A DNA stretch of 64,000 nt from Clostridiales bacterium (GTDB taxonomy: Bacteria; Bacillota; Clostridia; Christensenellales; Borkfalkiaceae). The position numbers and the translations under genes are program-made. Below the pieces are notes generated by a model. It had not been told where the DNA came from and searched no databases. It saw only the letters and a program-made list of their open reading frames with translations. Positions 53,552 through 62,344 of this stretch are shown piece after piece (the stretch's first letter is position 1; each line of letters begins with the position of its first letter). The stretch lies in assembly GCA_015055805.1 (NCBI GenBank), contig SVHN01000006.1, forward strand, positions 40,046-104,045, written 5' to 3'.

Positions 53552-54328
53552 ATGAAAGTTAGTTATTTTCCCGGATGTACGCTTAAAACTAAGGCGAAAG
53601 AGTTAGATAAGTACGCTCGTAAATGCGCTGAGATTTTAGGTGTAACGTTAGAAGAAATCCCGAATTGGCAATGCTGCGGCGGCGTTTTCACCACGTCAAA
53701 CGACGAAATAGCCACCAAGTTATCTTCGGTACGCGCGCTTGAATACGCTAAGTCGGTTGACCAGCCGTTGGTTTCGGTATGCTCGGCTTGCCACAACGTG
53801 TTAAAGCAGACCAACCACCAAATCCAAAACGACGCGGATTTTGATTTTAGGGTAAACCAGTACGTTAAACCCGACAGTTATCACGGAGAAACCGAAGTTA
53901 TTCATTATCTTGAACTGTTGCGTGATAAAGTGGGCTTTGACAAGATAAAAGAAAAGGTCGTTAATCCCCTTACCGGCAAAAAGATCGCCGCTTACTACGG
54001 TTGCTTACTTCTTCGTCCGGGCAAGGTTATGGCTATGGACGACGTTGAAAACCCCACGATTATGGAAAATCTTATCCGCGCACTCGGCGCAGAACCCGTG
54101 ATTTATTCTTTCCGCAACGAATGCTGCGGCGGTTATATCACGATGGAAAGCAAAGAACTTGCTAAGGCTAAGAGCGTTAAGGTTTGTTCGTCGGCTTTGG
54201 ATAAGGGCGCAGAGTGTATAGTTACGGCTTGCCCCTTGTGCAAGTACAATCTTGAAAAAAATCAATCGGACGTTCCGGTTGTATATATTACCGAGTTGCT
54301 CGCAGAGGCACTCGGCGTAAAGGAGTAA
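53552..54328 (+). CDS. hdrB: Heterodisulfide reductase subunit B (HdrB-like, two CCG domains)
   Basis: 258 residues. The first CCG motif is C9-x31-CC(41,42)-x34-CxxC(77-80), within the HdrB consensus for a noncubane [4Fe-4S] site. The second repeats the plan (YYGC, NECCGGY, ACPLCKYN) with 39 residues before its CC pair. In methanogens HdrB reduces CoM-S-S-CoB; bacteria lack those thiols, so the partner here must differ. It is followed by hdrC 4 bp on. Soluble; no signal peptide. Confidence 0.92.
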   Translation: MKVSYFPGCTLKTKAKELDKYARKCAEILGVTLEEIPNWQCCGGVFTTSNDEIATKLSSVRALEYAKSVDQPLVSVCSACHNVLKQTNHQIQNDADFDFRVNQYVKPDSYHGETEVIHYLELLRDKVGFDKIKEKVVNPLTGKKIAAYYGCLLLRPGKVMAMDDVENPTIMENLIRALGAEPVIYSFRNECCGGYITMESKELAKAKSVKVCSSALDKGAECIVTACPLCKYNLEKNQSDVPVVYITELLAEALGVKE

Positions 54329-54332
54329 TACA

Positions 54333-54722
54333 ATGGAAAACAAACAGGACGTTTGCAATGAAATTATCCGTCGTAGCGGCGTTAACCCCAGAAAATGCAT
54401 GAAATGCGGTAAATGTTCGGGAACTTGCCCTGCTTACGACGAAATGGAATATCACCCCCATCAGTTCGTATATATGGTTGAAACGGGTGATATCGAACCG
54501 TTACTTAATTCTAAATCAATTTACCGTTGCTTGTCGTGCTTTGCTTGCATAGACAGATGCCCCAGAGGCGTTGAGCCTGCAAAGATAGTCGAGGCTGTTC
54601 GTCTTGAAGTAGTAAGAGCACAGGGCAACAATCACTTAACGCCAAACGATATTCCCGATATGCTAGACGAAGATTTGCCGCAACAGGCGATAGTCAGCGC
54701 GTTCAGGAAATACAGTAAGTAA
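54333..54722 (+). CDS. hdrC: Heterodisulfide reductase subunit C (HdrC-like)
   Basis: 129 residues. Two ferredoxin-type clusters are visible: CMKCGKCSGTCPAYD (about 31-42) and CLSCFACIDRCPRGVEP (about 67-78). HdrC wires HdrA to the active-site subunit HdrB. The spacing to hdrB (4 bp) and hdrA (13 bp) indicates one transcript and a stoichiometric complex. Size and motifs are normal for the soluble HdrABC type, without the membrane cytochrome of HdrDE. Confidence 0.92.
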   Translation: MENKQDVCNEIIRRSGVNPRKCMKCGKCSGTCPAYDEMEYHPHQFVYMVETGDIEPLLNSKSIYRCLSCFACIDRCPRGVEPAKIVEAVRLEVVRAQGNNHLTPNDIPDMLDEDLPQQAIVSAFRKYSK

Positions 54723-54735
54723 AAGGAGAATACAA

Positions 54736-56730
54736 ATGCAGAGAATTGGAGTATTCGTATGTTGGTGCGGAAGCAACATTGCCGGTACGGTTGACGTTGC
54801 GGCTGTTTCCGATGCGCTTAAAAGCGAACCCGGAGTAGTCTTTTCCACCAACTACCAGTATATGTGTTCGCAAGCTGGTCAGGAAATGATTAAAGAGGCG
54901 GTCAAGGAGCATAAGCTCACGGGAATCGTCGTATGTTCCTGCTCACCCAGAATGCACGAACAGACTTTTAGAAAGACTGCCGCTGCGGCAGGTATCAACC
55001 CGTATATGGTTGAAATCGCTAATATTCGTGAACAATGTTCTTGGGTACACAAGGATATGAAAGAAGGTACGGAAAAGGCTATCGTTTTAGGTAGAACGGC
55101 TATCGCTAAGGTTCACCTTAACGCACCGTTAGTTCCGGGTGAAAGCCCCGTTACCAAACGCGCGCTCGTTATCGGTGGCGGTATAGCAGGTATTCAAACT
55201 GCGCTTGATATAGCAGATGCAGGATTTGAAGTCGATATCGTTGAAACCAAGCCCACTATCGGTGGTAAAATGGCTCAACTCGATAAGACTTTCCCGACTC
55301 TCGACTGCGCGGCTTGTATACTTACGCCTAAGATGGTGGACGTTGCTCAGCACGAAAAGATTAAGATTTATTCGTATAGCGAAGTTGTTGACGTTAAAGG
55401 TTTCGTTGGAAACTTCGACGTTACTATAAAGAAAAAGGCGCGTTACGTTAAGGAAGACGTCTGCACGGGTTGCGGACTCTGTACCGAAAAATGTCCTCAG
55501 AAGAAAGTTCCTAACGACTTTAACCTTGGCATGGACAATAAGCGCGCTATATATATCCCGTTCGCGCAAGCAGTTCCTAAGATTGCTACCATAGACGCTG
55601 ATTACTGCACAATGCTTAAAACAGGCAAGTGCGGCGTATGTTCTAAGGTATGTACCGCAAAGGCGATAGACTACACTCAGAAAGACGAGTTCGTTTCTGA
55701 AAAGTACGGCGCAATCGTTGCTGCAACTGGATTTAATCCTATAAGCATGGAAAAATTCGATGAGTACGCTTACAGCCAGAGCAAAGACGTTATTACTTCT
55801 TTAGAGTTTGAACGTCTTATGAACGCAGCAGGTCCTACCGCTGGTAAACTTCTTCGTCCGTCAGACGGCGTTCACCCGCATAAGATCGTATTCGTTCAAT
55901 GCGTAGGCAGCCGTTGTGCAGCGTGCGCGGAAAAAGGTAAGGAATATTGCTCTAAGATTTGCTGTATGTATACTGCAAAACACGCAATGCTTACCCGTGA
56001 TAAATACCCAGATACCGACGTAACCGTTTTCTATATCGACGTGCGTACCCCAGGTAAACAGTTTGACGAGTTTTACCGCCGCGCCGTTGAAGAGTACGGT
56101 GTACATTATATAAAAGGTATGGTAGGTAAGGTTTCTCCCGAAGGTAACAAGCTTATCGTTCAGGGTTCTGACCTTATCGCAAATAAACAACTTAAAATCG
56201 AAGCGGATTTAGTAGTTCTCGCTGCGGCTATCGAGCCGGATAGATCTGCAAGACCGCTCGCAACAATGCTTACCGCAAGTATGGATACCAACGACTTCTT
56301 TACCGAAGCCCACCCCAAACTCCGTCCGGTTGAAAGCCCGACGGCTGGTATCTTCCTTTCGGGCGCGTGCCAAGGTCCTAAGGATATTCCTGAAACGGTA
56401 TCTCAGGCAGGCGCGGCTGCGGCTAAGGTTATAGGACTTCTTTCCAAAGACAAACTTACGGGTAACCCCTGCGTTGCGCACTCTGACGAAATGATGTGTA
56501 ACGGTTGTTCGTCTTGTGAAAAGGTTTGCCCGTACGGCGCAATCACTTATTCGGACAAAGAGTTCCGCGGACCGAACAGAACTACGCTTATAAGAAGAGT
56601 AGCGTCGGTAAACGAAGCGATTTGCCAAGGTTGCGGTTGTTGTACGGTTGCTTGCCCGTCGGGTGCTATGGACCTTAAAGGCTTTGCAAGCAAACAGATT
56701 ATGGCGGAGGTTGATGCAATATGCAAGTAA
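54736..56730 (+). CDS. hdrA: Heterodisulfide reductase subunit A, flavin-bifurcating type
   Basis: 664 residues, the standard HdrA size. The N-terminal domain has VFVCWCGSNIAGTVDV. The thioredoxin-reductase-like FAD domain has VIGGGIAGIQTALDIA (about 146-160) and LDCAACILTPKM (C191, C194). Cluster motifs are CTGCGLCTEKCP (243-253), C291/C299/C302/C306 and two C-terminal ferredoxin repeats, CNGCSSCEKVCPYG and CQGCGCCTVACPSG. In known complexes this FAD splits electron pairs between a high-potential acceptor and ferredoxin. It overlaps flxD by 10 bp. Confidence 0.94.
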   Translation: MQRIGVFVCWCGSNIAGTVDVAAVSDALKSEPGVVFSTNYQYMCSQAGQEMIKEAVKEHKLTGIVVCSCSPRMHEQTFRKTAAAAGINPYMVEIANIREQCSWVHKDMKEGTEKAIVLGRTAIAKVHLNAPLVPGESPVTKRALVIGGGIAGIQTALDIADAGFEVDIVETKPTIGGKMAQLDKTFPTLDCAACILTPKMVDVAQHEKIKIYSYSEVVDVKGFVGNFDVTIKKKARYVKEDVCTGCGLCTEKCPQKKVPNDFNLGMDNKRAIYIPFAQAVPKIATIDADYCTMLKTGKCGVCSKVCTAKAIDYTQKDEFVSEKYGAIVAATGFNPISMEKFDEYAYSQSKDVITSLEFERLMNAAGPTAGKLLRPSDGVHPHKIVFVQCVGSRCAACAEKGKEYCSKICCMYTAKHAMLTRDKYPDTDVTVFYIDVRTPGKQFDEFYRRAVEEYGVHYIKGMVGKVSPEGNKLIVQGSDLIANKQLKIEADLVVLAAAIEPDRSARPLATMLTASMDTNDFFTEAHPKLRPVESPTAGIFLSGACQGPKDIPETVSQAGAAAAKVIGLLSKDKLTGNPCVAHSDEMMCNGCSSCEKVCPYGAITYSDKEFRGPNRTTLIRRVASVNEAICQGCGCCTVACPSGAMDLKGFASKQIMAEVDAICK

Positions 56731-57155
56731 ACGGATATAAACCTAAAATAGTAGCGTTCTGCTGTAACTGGTGTTCGTACGCCGGTGCAGACCTTGCGGG
56801 ATCTAACCGCTTGAGCTATCCTGCGGAAGTAAAGGTTATTAGAGTACCTTGTTCTTGCCGCGTAAACCCTATGTTTATTCTACGCGCTTTCCAGCGCGGT
56901 GCTGACGGCGTAATTCTCTGCGGTTGCCACCCCGGAGATTGCCACTATACGTCAGGTAACTATTACACCAGAAGGAGAATGGCGTTGTTGTTCTCAATGC
57001 TCGATTACTTGGGCATTGAAAGAGACCGTACTCGCGTTGAGTGGGTTTCTGCGGCAGAAGGCGCGAAGTTCGCTGCTACCATGAACGAATTTGCCGAAAA
57101 AGTCGCTTCACTCGGTGAAAATAAGAGGTTGGAGGATTTAAGATGCAAAAAGTAA
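56721..57155 (+). CDS. flxD: MvhD/FlxD-type electron-transfer subunit
   Basis: 144 residues. Cys pattern CCNWCSYAG, VPCSCRVNP, CGCHPGDCHY is that of the [2Fe-2S] MvhD family (also called hydrogenase iron-sulfur subunit), which links an electron donor module to HdrA. No hydrogenase genes are present; the downstream genes are Flx-like instead, so FlxD is the better name. It overlaps hdrA by 10 bp and the next gene by 13 bp. Confidence 0.9.
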   Translation: MQVNGYKPKIVAFCCNWCSYAGADLAGSNRLSYPAEVKVIRVPCSCRVNPMFILRAFQRGADGVILCGCHPGDCHYTSGNYYTRRRMALLFSMLDYLGIERDRTRVEWVSAAEGAKFAATMNEFAEKVASLGENKRLEDLRCKK

Positions 57156-58129
57156 CTCGTGAAACGCTTATTGAAAAAGCAATCGCTCTCATTGCGGAAG
57201 AAAAGGTAAACAGAGTTCTCGGTTGGAAAGCGGGTGAGTTTTCTTACGACGTAACTCCCGCCGTATTTAACGATGCAGAGAGCCTTAAAAAAGATTTCGT
57301 GTTCACAGATTTTTGCGGAGCGAATTTCTCTAAGTATCTCGTAAAAGAAACCAAGAAAGACGGCAAGGTGTTGGTTTTCTTAAAGCCTTGCGATACTTAC
57401 AGTTTTAACCAGCTTTTAACAGAGCATCGCTTTGACCGTGAAAAAGTTTACGTCGTAGGTATTCCTTGCGACGGCATGATTGACGAAAACGCTATTAAAG
57501 CAAAGGTTGGCGACGGTATAATTTCCGTTACCGCAGACGGCGATAAAATTAAGGTTGAAACCTTATACGACGGCGTTAAGACGCTTGATAAGGCAGAAGT
57601 TCTATCCGAACGCTGCGCTAACTGCAAGAGTAAGAAACACGTCGCTTACGACGAACTTATCGGCGAAGACGGCGAAGTTGCTGATAGCAACCGTTTCGAT
57701 CAGGTAGAGATGCTTGAAAAAATGACGCCAGATGAAAGATTTGCTTTCTGGCAAGAACAGTTGTCACGCTGCATACGCTGCAACGCGTGCAGAAACGTTT
57801 GCCCAGCTTGTACTTGTGAAAAGTGCGTTTTCGACAACCCCAACTCGGGCGTTGAAAATAAGGCTGCTGCGGACAGCTTTGAAGAAAAGATGTTCCACAT
57901 TATCCGCGCTTTCCACGTTGCAGGGCGTTGTACCGACTGCGGCGAGTGTTCAAGGGTTTGCCCTCAGCATATTCCACTTCACTTGCTCAACAGAAAGTTT
58001 ATTAAAGATATCAATACCTTCTACGGCGATTATCAGGCTGGTGAAGAAGTAGGTTCAAGAGCACCGCTAGTAAACTACACCAAAGAAGATATTGAACCCG
58101 TAGATGCAGTTAAAAAGGGAGATGAATAA
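57143..58129 (+). CDS. flxC: FlxC-like 4Fe-4S electron-transfer subunit
   Basis: 328 residues. An N-terminal domain related to the FrhB/coenzyme-F420-dehydrogenase beta family (FLKPCDTYSFNQLL, VVGIPCDGM, ERCANCKSKKH) is followed by two ferredoxin motifs: CIRCNACRNVCPACTCEKC (about 213-231) and CTDCGECSRVCPQHIPL. In Desulfovibrio the FlxABCD-HdrABC operon contains such a subunit between the NADH module and MvhD. Assignment as FlxC rather than FlxB rests on gene order mirrored from that operon, so it is an inference. Confidence 0.75.
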   Translation: MQKVTRETLIEKAIALIAEEKVNRVLGWKAGEFSYDVTPAVFNDAESLKKDFVFTDFCGANFSKYLVKETKKDGKVLVFLKPCDTYSFNQLLTEHRFDREKVYVVGIPCDGMIDENAIKAKVGDGIISVTADGDKIKVETLYDGVKTLDKAEVLSERCANCKSKKHVAYDELIGEDGEVADSNRFDQVEMLEKMTPDERFAFWQEQLSRCIRCNACRNVCPACTCEKCVFDNPNSGVENKAAADSFEEKMFHIIRAFHVAGRCTDCGECSRVCPQHIPLHLLNRKFIKDINTFYGDYQAGEEVGSRAPLVNYTKEDIEPVDAVKKGDE

Positions 58130-58131
58130 TT

Positions 58132-59160
58132 ATGCGTAAATGTTCGTTGAAAGATTTAAACGCATTGTTCGGCAAGATTAGCGAGAGCGCAACCCTTTAT
58201 ATTCCCGTTGATTTGGAAAACGGTAAAGCCGTTTACAAAAAGTATAGCGACGGTATGAAGATGAGCGACGCGTTAAAGACCGAACGCAGTGCAAAAGACT
58301 TTTTCTTCCCTCAGATAGAAACCCTTATGGAGTTTAAGACCGAGGGCAAAAATATCGAGATTATAGACACCAGAACGGAAACCGAAGATTTCGTTGTGTT
58401 CGGTGTTCGTGGCTGTGATGCAAAGAGCTTAGAAGTGCTTGACAAGGTTTTCCTTGCAGAACCCGTTGACAGTTACTATCAAAACCGTCGTGAGCACGGA
58501 GTTATCGTTTCGTTCGCTTGTTCTCGTCCGTCGGAAACTTGTTTTTGTCAGACGTTCGGTATAGACCCGTCAGAACCTGCTGGCGATATAGTTTGCTACA
58601 AAACCGATTCGGAAATTATTTTCGACGCTAAGACCGAAAAGGGCAAAGCACTTATGAGCAAACTCGACGCGGTAACTGAAAACGGCGGTGAAGAACAGGT
58701 TGAAAAGCAGAAAGCCGAGATTAAGGCGGTTATGGATAAACTTCCCCTTAAAGACTTAAAGGCTGACGCCTTCGGCGCAGATAAGACTAACGAGTACTTT
58801 GATCGTCCCGAATGGGCGGCTCTGTCAGAGTCTTGTATCGGCTGCGGAACTTGTACTTTCGTTTGCCCGACCTGTCAATGCTACGACATTAAAGACTACA
58901 AGACCAACAAGGGCGTTCAGCGTTTCCGTTGTTGGGACTCGTGTATGTATAGCGACTTCACGTTGATGGCACACGGCAACTCAAGAAACTCTCAGAAAGA
59001 GCGTTTCCGCCAGAGATTTATGCACAAACTCGTATACTTCCCGACTAATAACGACGGAATGTTCTCGTGCGTAGGTTGCGGAAGATGTATTGCAAAGTGC
59101 CCGATATCAATGAATATCGTTAAGGTAATGAAAACTCTCGGAGGTAAAGAAAATGAATAA
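58132..59160 (+). CDS. flxB: FlxB-like 4Fe-4S dicluster subunit (AsrA/HydB-related)
   Basis: 342 residues. It resembles AsrA (anaerobic sulfite reductase A) and sulfhydrogenase beta subunits: VVFGVRGCDAKSLEVLDKVF, FACSRPSETCFCQ, then CIGCGTCTFVCPTCQCYDI (about 235-248) and CVGCGRCIAKCPISMNI near the C terminus. Such subunits pass electrons between a flavin NAD(P)H module and other clusters. It starts 2 bp after flxC and overlaps flxA by 8 bp. No sulfite reductase catalytic subunit (AsrC) or NiFe hydrogenase is encoded beside it. Confidence 0.78.
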   Translation: MRKCSLKDLNALFGKISESATLYIPVDLENGKAVYKKYSDGMKMSDALKTERSAKDFFFPQIETLMEFKTEGKNIEIIDTRTETEDFVVFGVRGCDAKSLEVLDKVFLAEPVDSYYQNRREHGVIVSFACSRPSETCFCQTFGIDPSEPAGDIVCYKTDSEIIFDAKTEKGKALMSKLDAVTENGGEEQVEKQKAEIKAVMDKLPLKDLKADAFGADKTNEYFDRPEWAALSESCIGCGTCTFVCPTCQCYDIKDYKTNKGVQRFRCWDSCMYSDFTLMAHGNSRNSQKERFRQRFMHKLVYFPTNNDGMFSCVGCGRCIAKCPISMNIVKVMKTLGGKENE

Positions 59161-59980
59161 TGAAACTTTAATTCCGAAACTCGGCGTGATAACCGATATA
59201 AGAATAGATACACCCGATATCAAGACTTTTAGGGTAGTATCACCCGAAGGAAAAAAACTTTTTGAACACCGCCCTGGTCAATGCGCAATGTTATCTATAC
59301 CGGGTGTAGGTGAGGCAATGTTCTCTATAACGTCTTCACCCACGAATACCGAATATATGGAGTTTTCCATAAAGAAGTGCGGTTGCATAACTACTTGGTT
59401 ACACGCAGCGGAAGTAGGTCAGAACGTAACCGTTCGCGGACCTTACGGAAATCCGTTCCCCGTTGACGACGTGTTTGCAGGCAAAGACCTTTTGTTCGTT
59501 GCTGGCGGCGTTGGTTTAGCACCACTTCGTTCGGTAATAAACTATTGTAGACATTACCGTGACAGATACGGCAAAATCGATATCGTTTACGGTTCAAGAA
59601 GTAAAGACGACCTTTTGGATTATAAAGAAATAATCAACGAGTGGTCAAACGATAGCGGTGTAAACGTGCACCTTACCATTGACCGCGAACAAGAAGGTTG
59701 GGACGGACACGTTGGTTTCGTTCCCACGTACGTTAAAGAACTAGGTTTTGAGCCCAACAAAACGGCAGTTTTGTGCGGACCACCGATAATGATTAAATTC
59801 ACACTTCAAGGTCTTAAAGAACTCGGCTTTGACAACAAACAAGTATATACTACGTTAGAGCTTAGAATGAAGTGCGGAGTAGGTAAATGCGGACGTTGTA
59901 ACGTCGGAAGCAAGTACGTCTGCAAAGACGGTCCTGTATTTAGAATGGATCAGCTTGACGAACTTCCCGACGAGTATTAA
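59153..59980 (+). CDS. flxA: FlxA-like FAD/NAD(P)H oxidoreductase subunit (AsrB/HydG-related)
   Basis: 275 residues. A ferredoxin-reductase fold: FAD-binding region AMFSITSSPTNTEYMEFSIK, GPYGNPFPVDD, NAD-binding LLFVAGGVGLAPLRSVINY and VLCGPPIMIKFTLQGLKELG. The C-terminal [2Fe-2S] loop is LRMKCGVGKCGRCNVG then YVCKDGPVF, as in dihydroorotate dehydrogenase B reductase subunits. It should accept electrons from NADH (or NADPH) and feed FlxBCD and HdrA. It overlaps flxB and is 15 bp before the fumarate reductase Fe-S gene. Confidence 0.88.
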   Translation: MNNETLIPKLGVITDIRIDTPDIKTFRVVSPEGKKLFEHRPGQCAMLSIPGVGEAMFSITSSPTNTEYMEFSIKKCGCITTWLHAAEVGQNVTVRGPYGNPFPVDDVFAGKDLLFVAGGVGLAPLRSVINYCRHYRDRYGKIDIVYGSRSKDDLLDYKEIINEWSNDSGVNVHLTIDREQEGWDGHVGFVPTYVKELGFEPNKTAVLCGPPIMIKFTLQGLKELGFDNKQVYTTLELRMKCGVGKCGRCNVGSKYVCKDGPVFRMDQLDELPDEY

Positions 59981-59995
59981 TAAGGAGAAAAACAA

Positions 59996-60670
59996 ATGGA
60001 AAATTTAGTTAACGTTTACTTTTTTGGTAAAAAATATCAAGTACCTGAAAGTTTAACTATTATGAAAGCAATGGAATATGCTGGATATCAGTTGGTTCGT
60101 GGCTGCGGCTGCCGTAACGGGTTCTGTGGCGCATGCTCAACCATATACCGCATAAAGGGCGACAGAGAGCTTCATGCTTGTCTTGCTTGCCAGACTAAGG
60201 TTGAAAACGATATGTACGTTGCAACCCTTCCGTTCTTCCCGCTCGTTAAGGAAGTTTACGATATTGAAAAAGTTAAACCCACCGAGCAGATAATGATGCA
60301 GCTTTATCCTGAGATTTACGCATGCGTTGGTTGTAACGCTTGTACTAAGAGCTGTACTCAGGGACTTAACGTTATGCAGTATATCGCGTACGCTCAGCGT
60401 GGCGAATACGCTAAGTGCGCAGAAGAATCTTTTGACTGCGTAATGTGTGGCGTTTGTTCTTCAAGATGCCCCGCAGGTATTTCGCACCCTCAGGTTGCTG
60501 AACTTGCAAGACGTCTTTACGGTAAGTACATTGCCCCCGAAACTCAGCATCTCTTAGACAGAGTTAAGGAAATCGAAGACGGCAAGTACGTTGAACTTAT
60601 CGAAACGCTTATGAATAAGCCTATCGACGAACTTAAAGAACTCTATAACAATAGAGAAATCGAGAAATAA
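59996..60670 (+). CDS. frdB: Fumarate reductase iron-sulfur subunit, soluble type
   Basis: 224 residues. An N-terminal [2Fe-2S] ferredoxin domain has C39-x4-C44-x2-C47 and C62 (GCGCRNGFCGACS...HACLAC). Two regular [4Fe-4S] motifs follow, C110-x2-C-x2-C-x3-C120 and C148-x2-C-x2-C-x3-C158. Classical FrdB/SdhB has a [3Fe-4S] site for quinone; here that position can bind [4Fe-4S], fitting electron input from soluble partners instead of quinol. No membrane-anchor genes (frdC/frdD) are nearby. AAGGAGA precedes the ATG. Confidence 0.85.
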   Translation: MENLVNVYFFGKKYQVPESLTIMKAMEYAGYQLVRGCGCRNGFCGACSTIYRIKGDRELHACLACQTKVENDMYVATLPFFPLVKEVYDIEKVKPTEQIMMQLYPEIYACVGCNACTKSCTQGLNVMQYIAYAQRGEYAKCAEESFDCVMCGVCSSRCPAGISHPQVAELARRLYGKYIAPETQHLLDRVKEIEDGKYVELIETLMNKPIDELKELYNNREIEK

Positions 60671-60683
60671 GGAGGGTTAAGTT

Positions 60684-62294
60684 ATGTATAAATATACTCA
60701 AGAACAACTCGATTCAATGAAGAAGGTCGAAGCGACCAGACAAGAAAGACTTAACAACCTCTTTAGAAGAATGACCGCTGACGAAAAGCAGACCGTTCTT
60801 CAAGAAAACCACCCCGACTACATCGCTTCGGCTTACGAAGAATTAAAAGTCGGACCTAATAAGGGCGGCAAAGTTCTTCACGAACTCGCAGACCTTTTAC
60901 AAGGCAAGTCCAGAGTTTTGGATATGGATATCGACCTTTCTAAGCCCGACTACGACGTTGACGTTTTAGTTATCGGTGGCGGTGGTGCAGGTTCATCTGC
61001 TGCTATCGAGGCTGATAACGCAGGTGCTAAGGTAATGATGGTTACCAAACTTCGTATCGGCGACGCTAACACCATGATGGCAGAAGGTGGTATTCAGGCG
61101 GCAGACAAGCCAAACGATAGCCCCGCTATTCACTATCTCGACGCTTTCGGTGGCGGACACTTCGCGGCTAAACACGAACTTCTATATAAACTCGTAAACG
61201 ACGCTCCCGACGCTATTAAGTGGCTTAACGAACTCGGCGTTATGTTCGATAAAGAGGCAGACGGTACTATGATTACCACCCACGGCGGCGGTACTTCGAG
61301 AAAACGTATGCACGCTTGTAAGGACTATTCGGGCGCAGAGATTATGAGAACTCTTCGTGACGAAGTATTGAATAGGGGTATCCCCGTAGTAGACTTTACC
61401 GCTGCTATCGAAATCATTAAAGATACCGAAGGTAAGGCTGCTGGCGCAGTTTTAATGAACATGGAAACTAAGGATATCTACGTTGCTAAGGCTAAGACGG
61501 TTATCATAGCAACTGGTGGCGCAGGTAGACTTCACTATCAAGGATTCCCGACTTCTAACCACTACGGTGCAACGGCAGACGGCCTTGTTTTAGGTTATAG
61601 GGCAGGCGCAAAACTTCTCTATGCCGACACGTTGCAGTATCACCCCACGGGCGTTGCTGAACCTACTCAAATCTTCGGTGCGCTCGTTACCGAAAAGGTT
61701 AGATCGTTAGGTGCTCAACTCGTAAACAAGGACGGCGAAGCGTTCGTTTATTCTTTGGAAACTCGTGACGTTACCGCATCTTCAATCATAAGAGAGTGCA
61801 AAAAGCGCGACAACGGTATCAAGACTACCGACGGCGAAGGCGTATGGCTCGATACGCCTATGATCGATATGATCGGCGGCGAAGGCACTATCGAAAAACG
61901 TATTCCTGCAATGCTTAGAATGTTCGGTAAGTACGGTATTGATATCAGAAAAGATCCTATTCTCGTTTACCCGACACTTCACTATCAGAACGGCGGACTT
62001 GATATTTCCGCAGACGGCATGACCACAACCGTTCCTAACTTGTTCGTAGCTGGCGAGGCTGTTGGAGGTATCCACGGCAGAAACAGACTTATGGGCAACA
62101 GTTTGTTAGACATTATCGTGTTCGGTAGAAACGCAGGTAAGAGCGTTGGTAAGATTTATAAGGATATCGAAGTTAAAGAACTTACCTTAGACCACGTTAA
62201 AGCGTTCGACAAAGAACTTGAAAACGCAGGTTTAAGACCTACTAAACTTTCACCGCAGTTATTACCTAACTATACAAAGCAGCCTAATATTTAA
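60684..62294 (+). CDS. frdA: Fumarate reductase/succinate dehydrogenase flavoprotein subunit, soluble type
   Basis: 536 residues. The FAD motif VLVIGGGGAGSSAAIEA lies at about 95-110, after an approximately 90-residue helical extension absent from E. coli FrdA. Active-site blocks remain: QYHPTGVAEP (His), SLETRDVTAS (Arg), YPTLHYQNGGLDI (His) and GGIHGRNRLMGNSLL (Arg). No Tat or Sec signal is present, so fumarate would be reduced in the cytosol. It is the last gene of the operon; an imperfect GC-rich hairpin at 62345-62373 follows. Enzyme direction (fumarate reduction) is inferred from the anaerobic context. Confidence 0.9.
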   Translation: MYKYTQEQLDSMKKVEATRQERLNNLFRRMTADEKQTVLQENHPDYIASAYEELKVGPNKGGKVLHELADLLQGKSRVLDMDIDLSKPDYDVDVLVIGGGGAGSSAAIEADNAGAKVMMVTKLRIGDANTMMAEGGIQAADKPNDSPAIHYLDAFGGGHFAAKHELLYKLVNDAPDAIKWLNELGVMFDKEADGTMITTHGGGTSRKRMHACKDYSGAEIMRTLRDEVLNRGIPVVDFTAAIEIIKDTEGKAAGAVLMNMETKDIYVAKAKTVIIATGGAGRLHYQGFPTSNHYGATADGLVLGYRAGAKLLYADTLQYHPTGVAEPTQIFGALVTEKVRSLGAQLVNKDGEAFVYSLETRDVTASSIIRECKKRDNGIKTTDGEGVWLDTPMIDMIGGEGTIEKRIPAMLRMFGKYGIDIRKDPILVYPTLHYQNGGLDISADGMTTTVPNLFVAGEAVGGIHGRNRLMGNSLLDIIVFGRNAGKSVGKIYKDIEVKELTLDHVKAFDKELENAGLRPTKLSPQLLPNYTKQPNI

Positions 62295-62344
62295 TGCTTG
62301 TTTCTAAACTATTAAATAGGTAAAAGAATTTATTAAAAAACTAA

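Noticed and set aside
56721..59980. NiFe hydrogenase (Mvh or sulfhydrogenase) reading of the flx region
   Set aside because: Subunits resemble MvhD and sulfhydrogenase beta/gamma, but no large or small NiFe subunit is encoded; the HdrABC-FlxABCD reading fits all genes.
58132..59980. Anaerobic sulfite reductase (asrABC)
   Set aside because: AsrA- and AsrB-like subunits are present, but the siroheme subunit AsrC is missing and the genes sit inside an hdr-frd operon.
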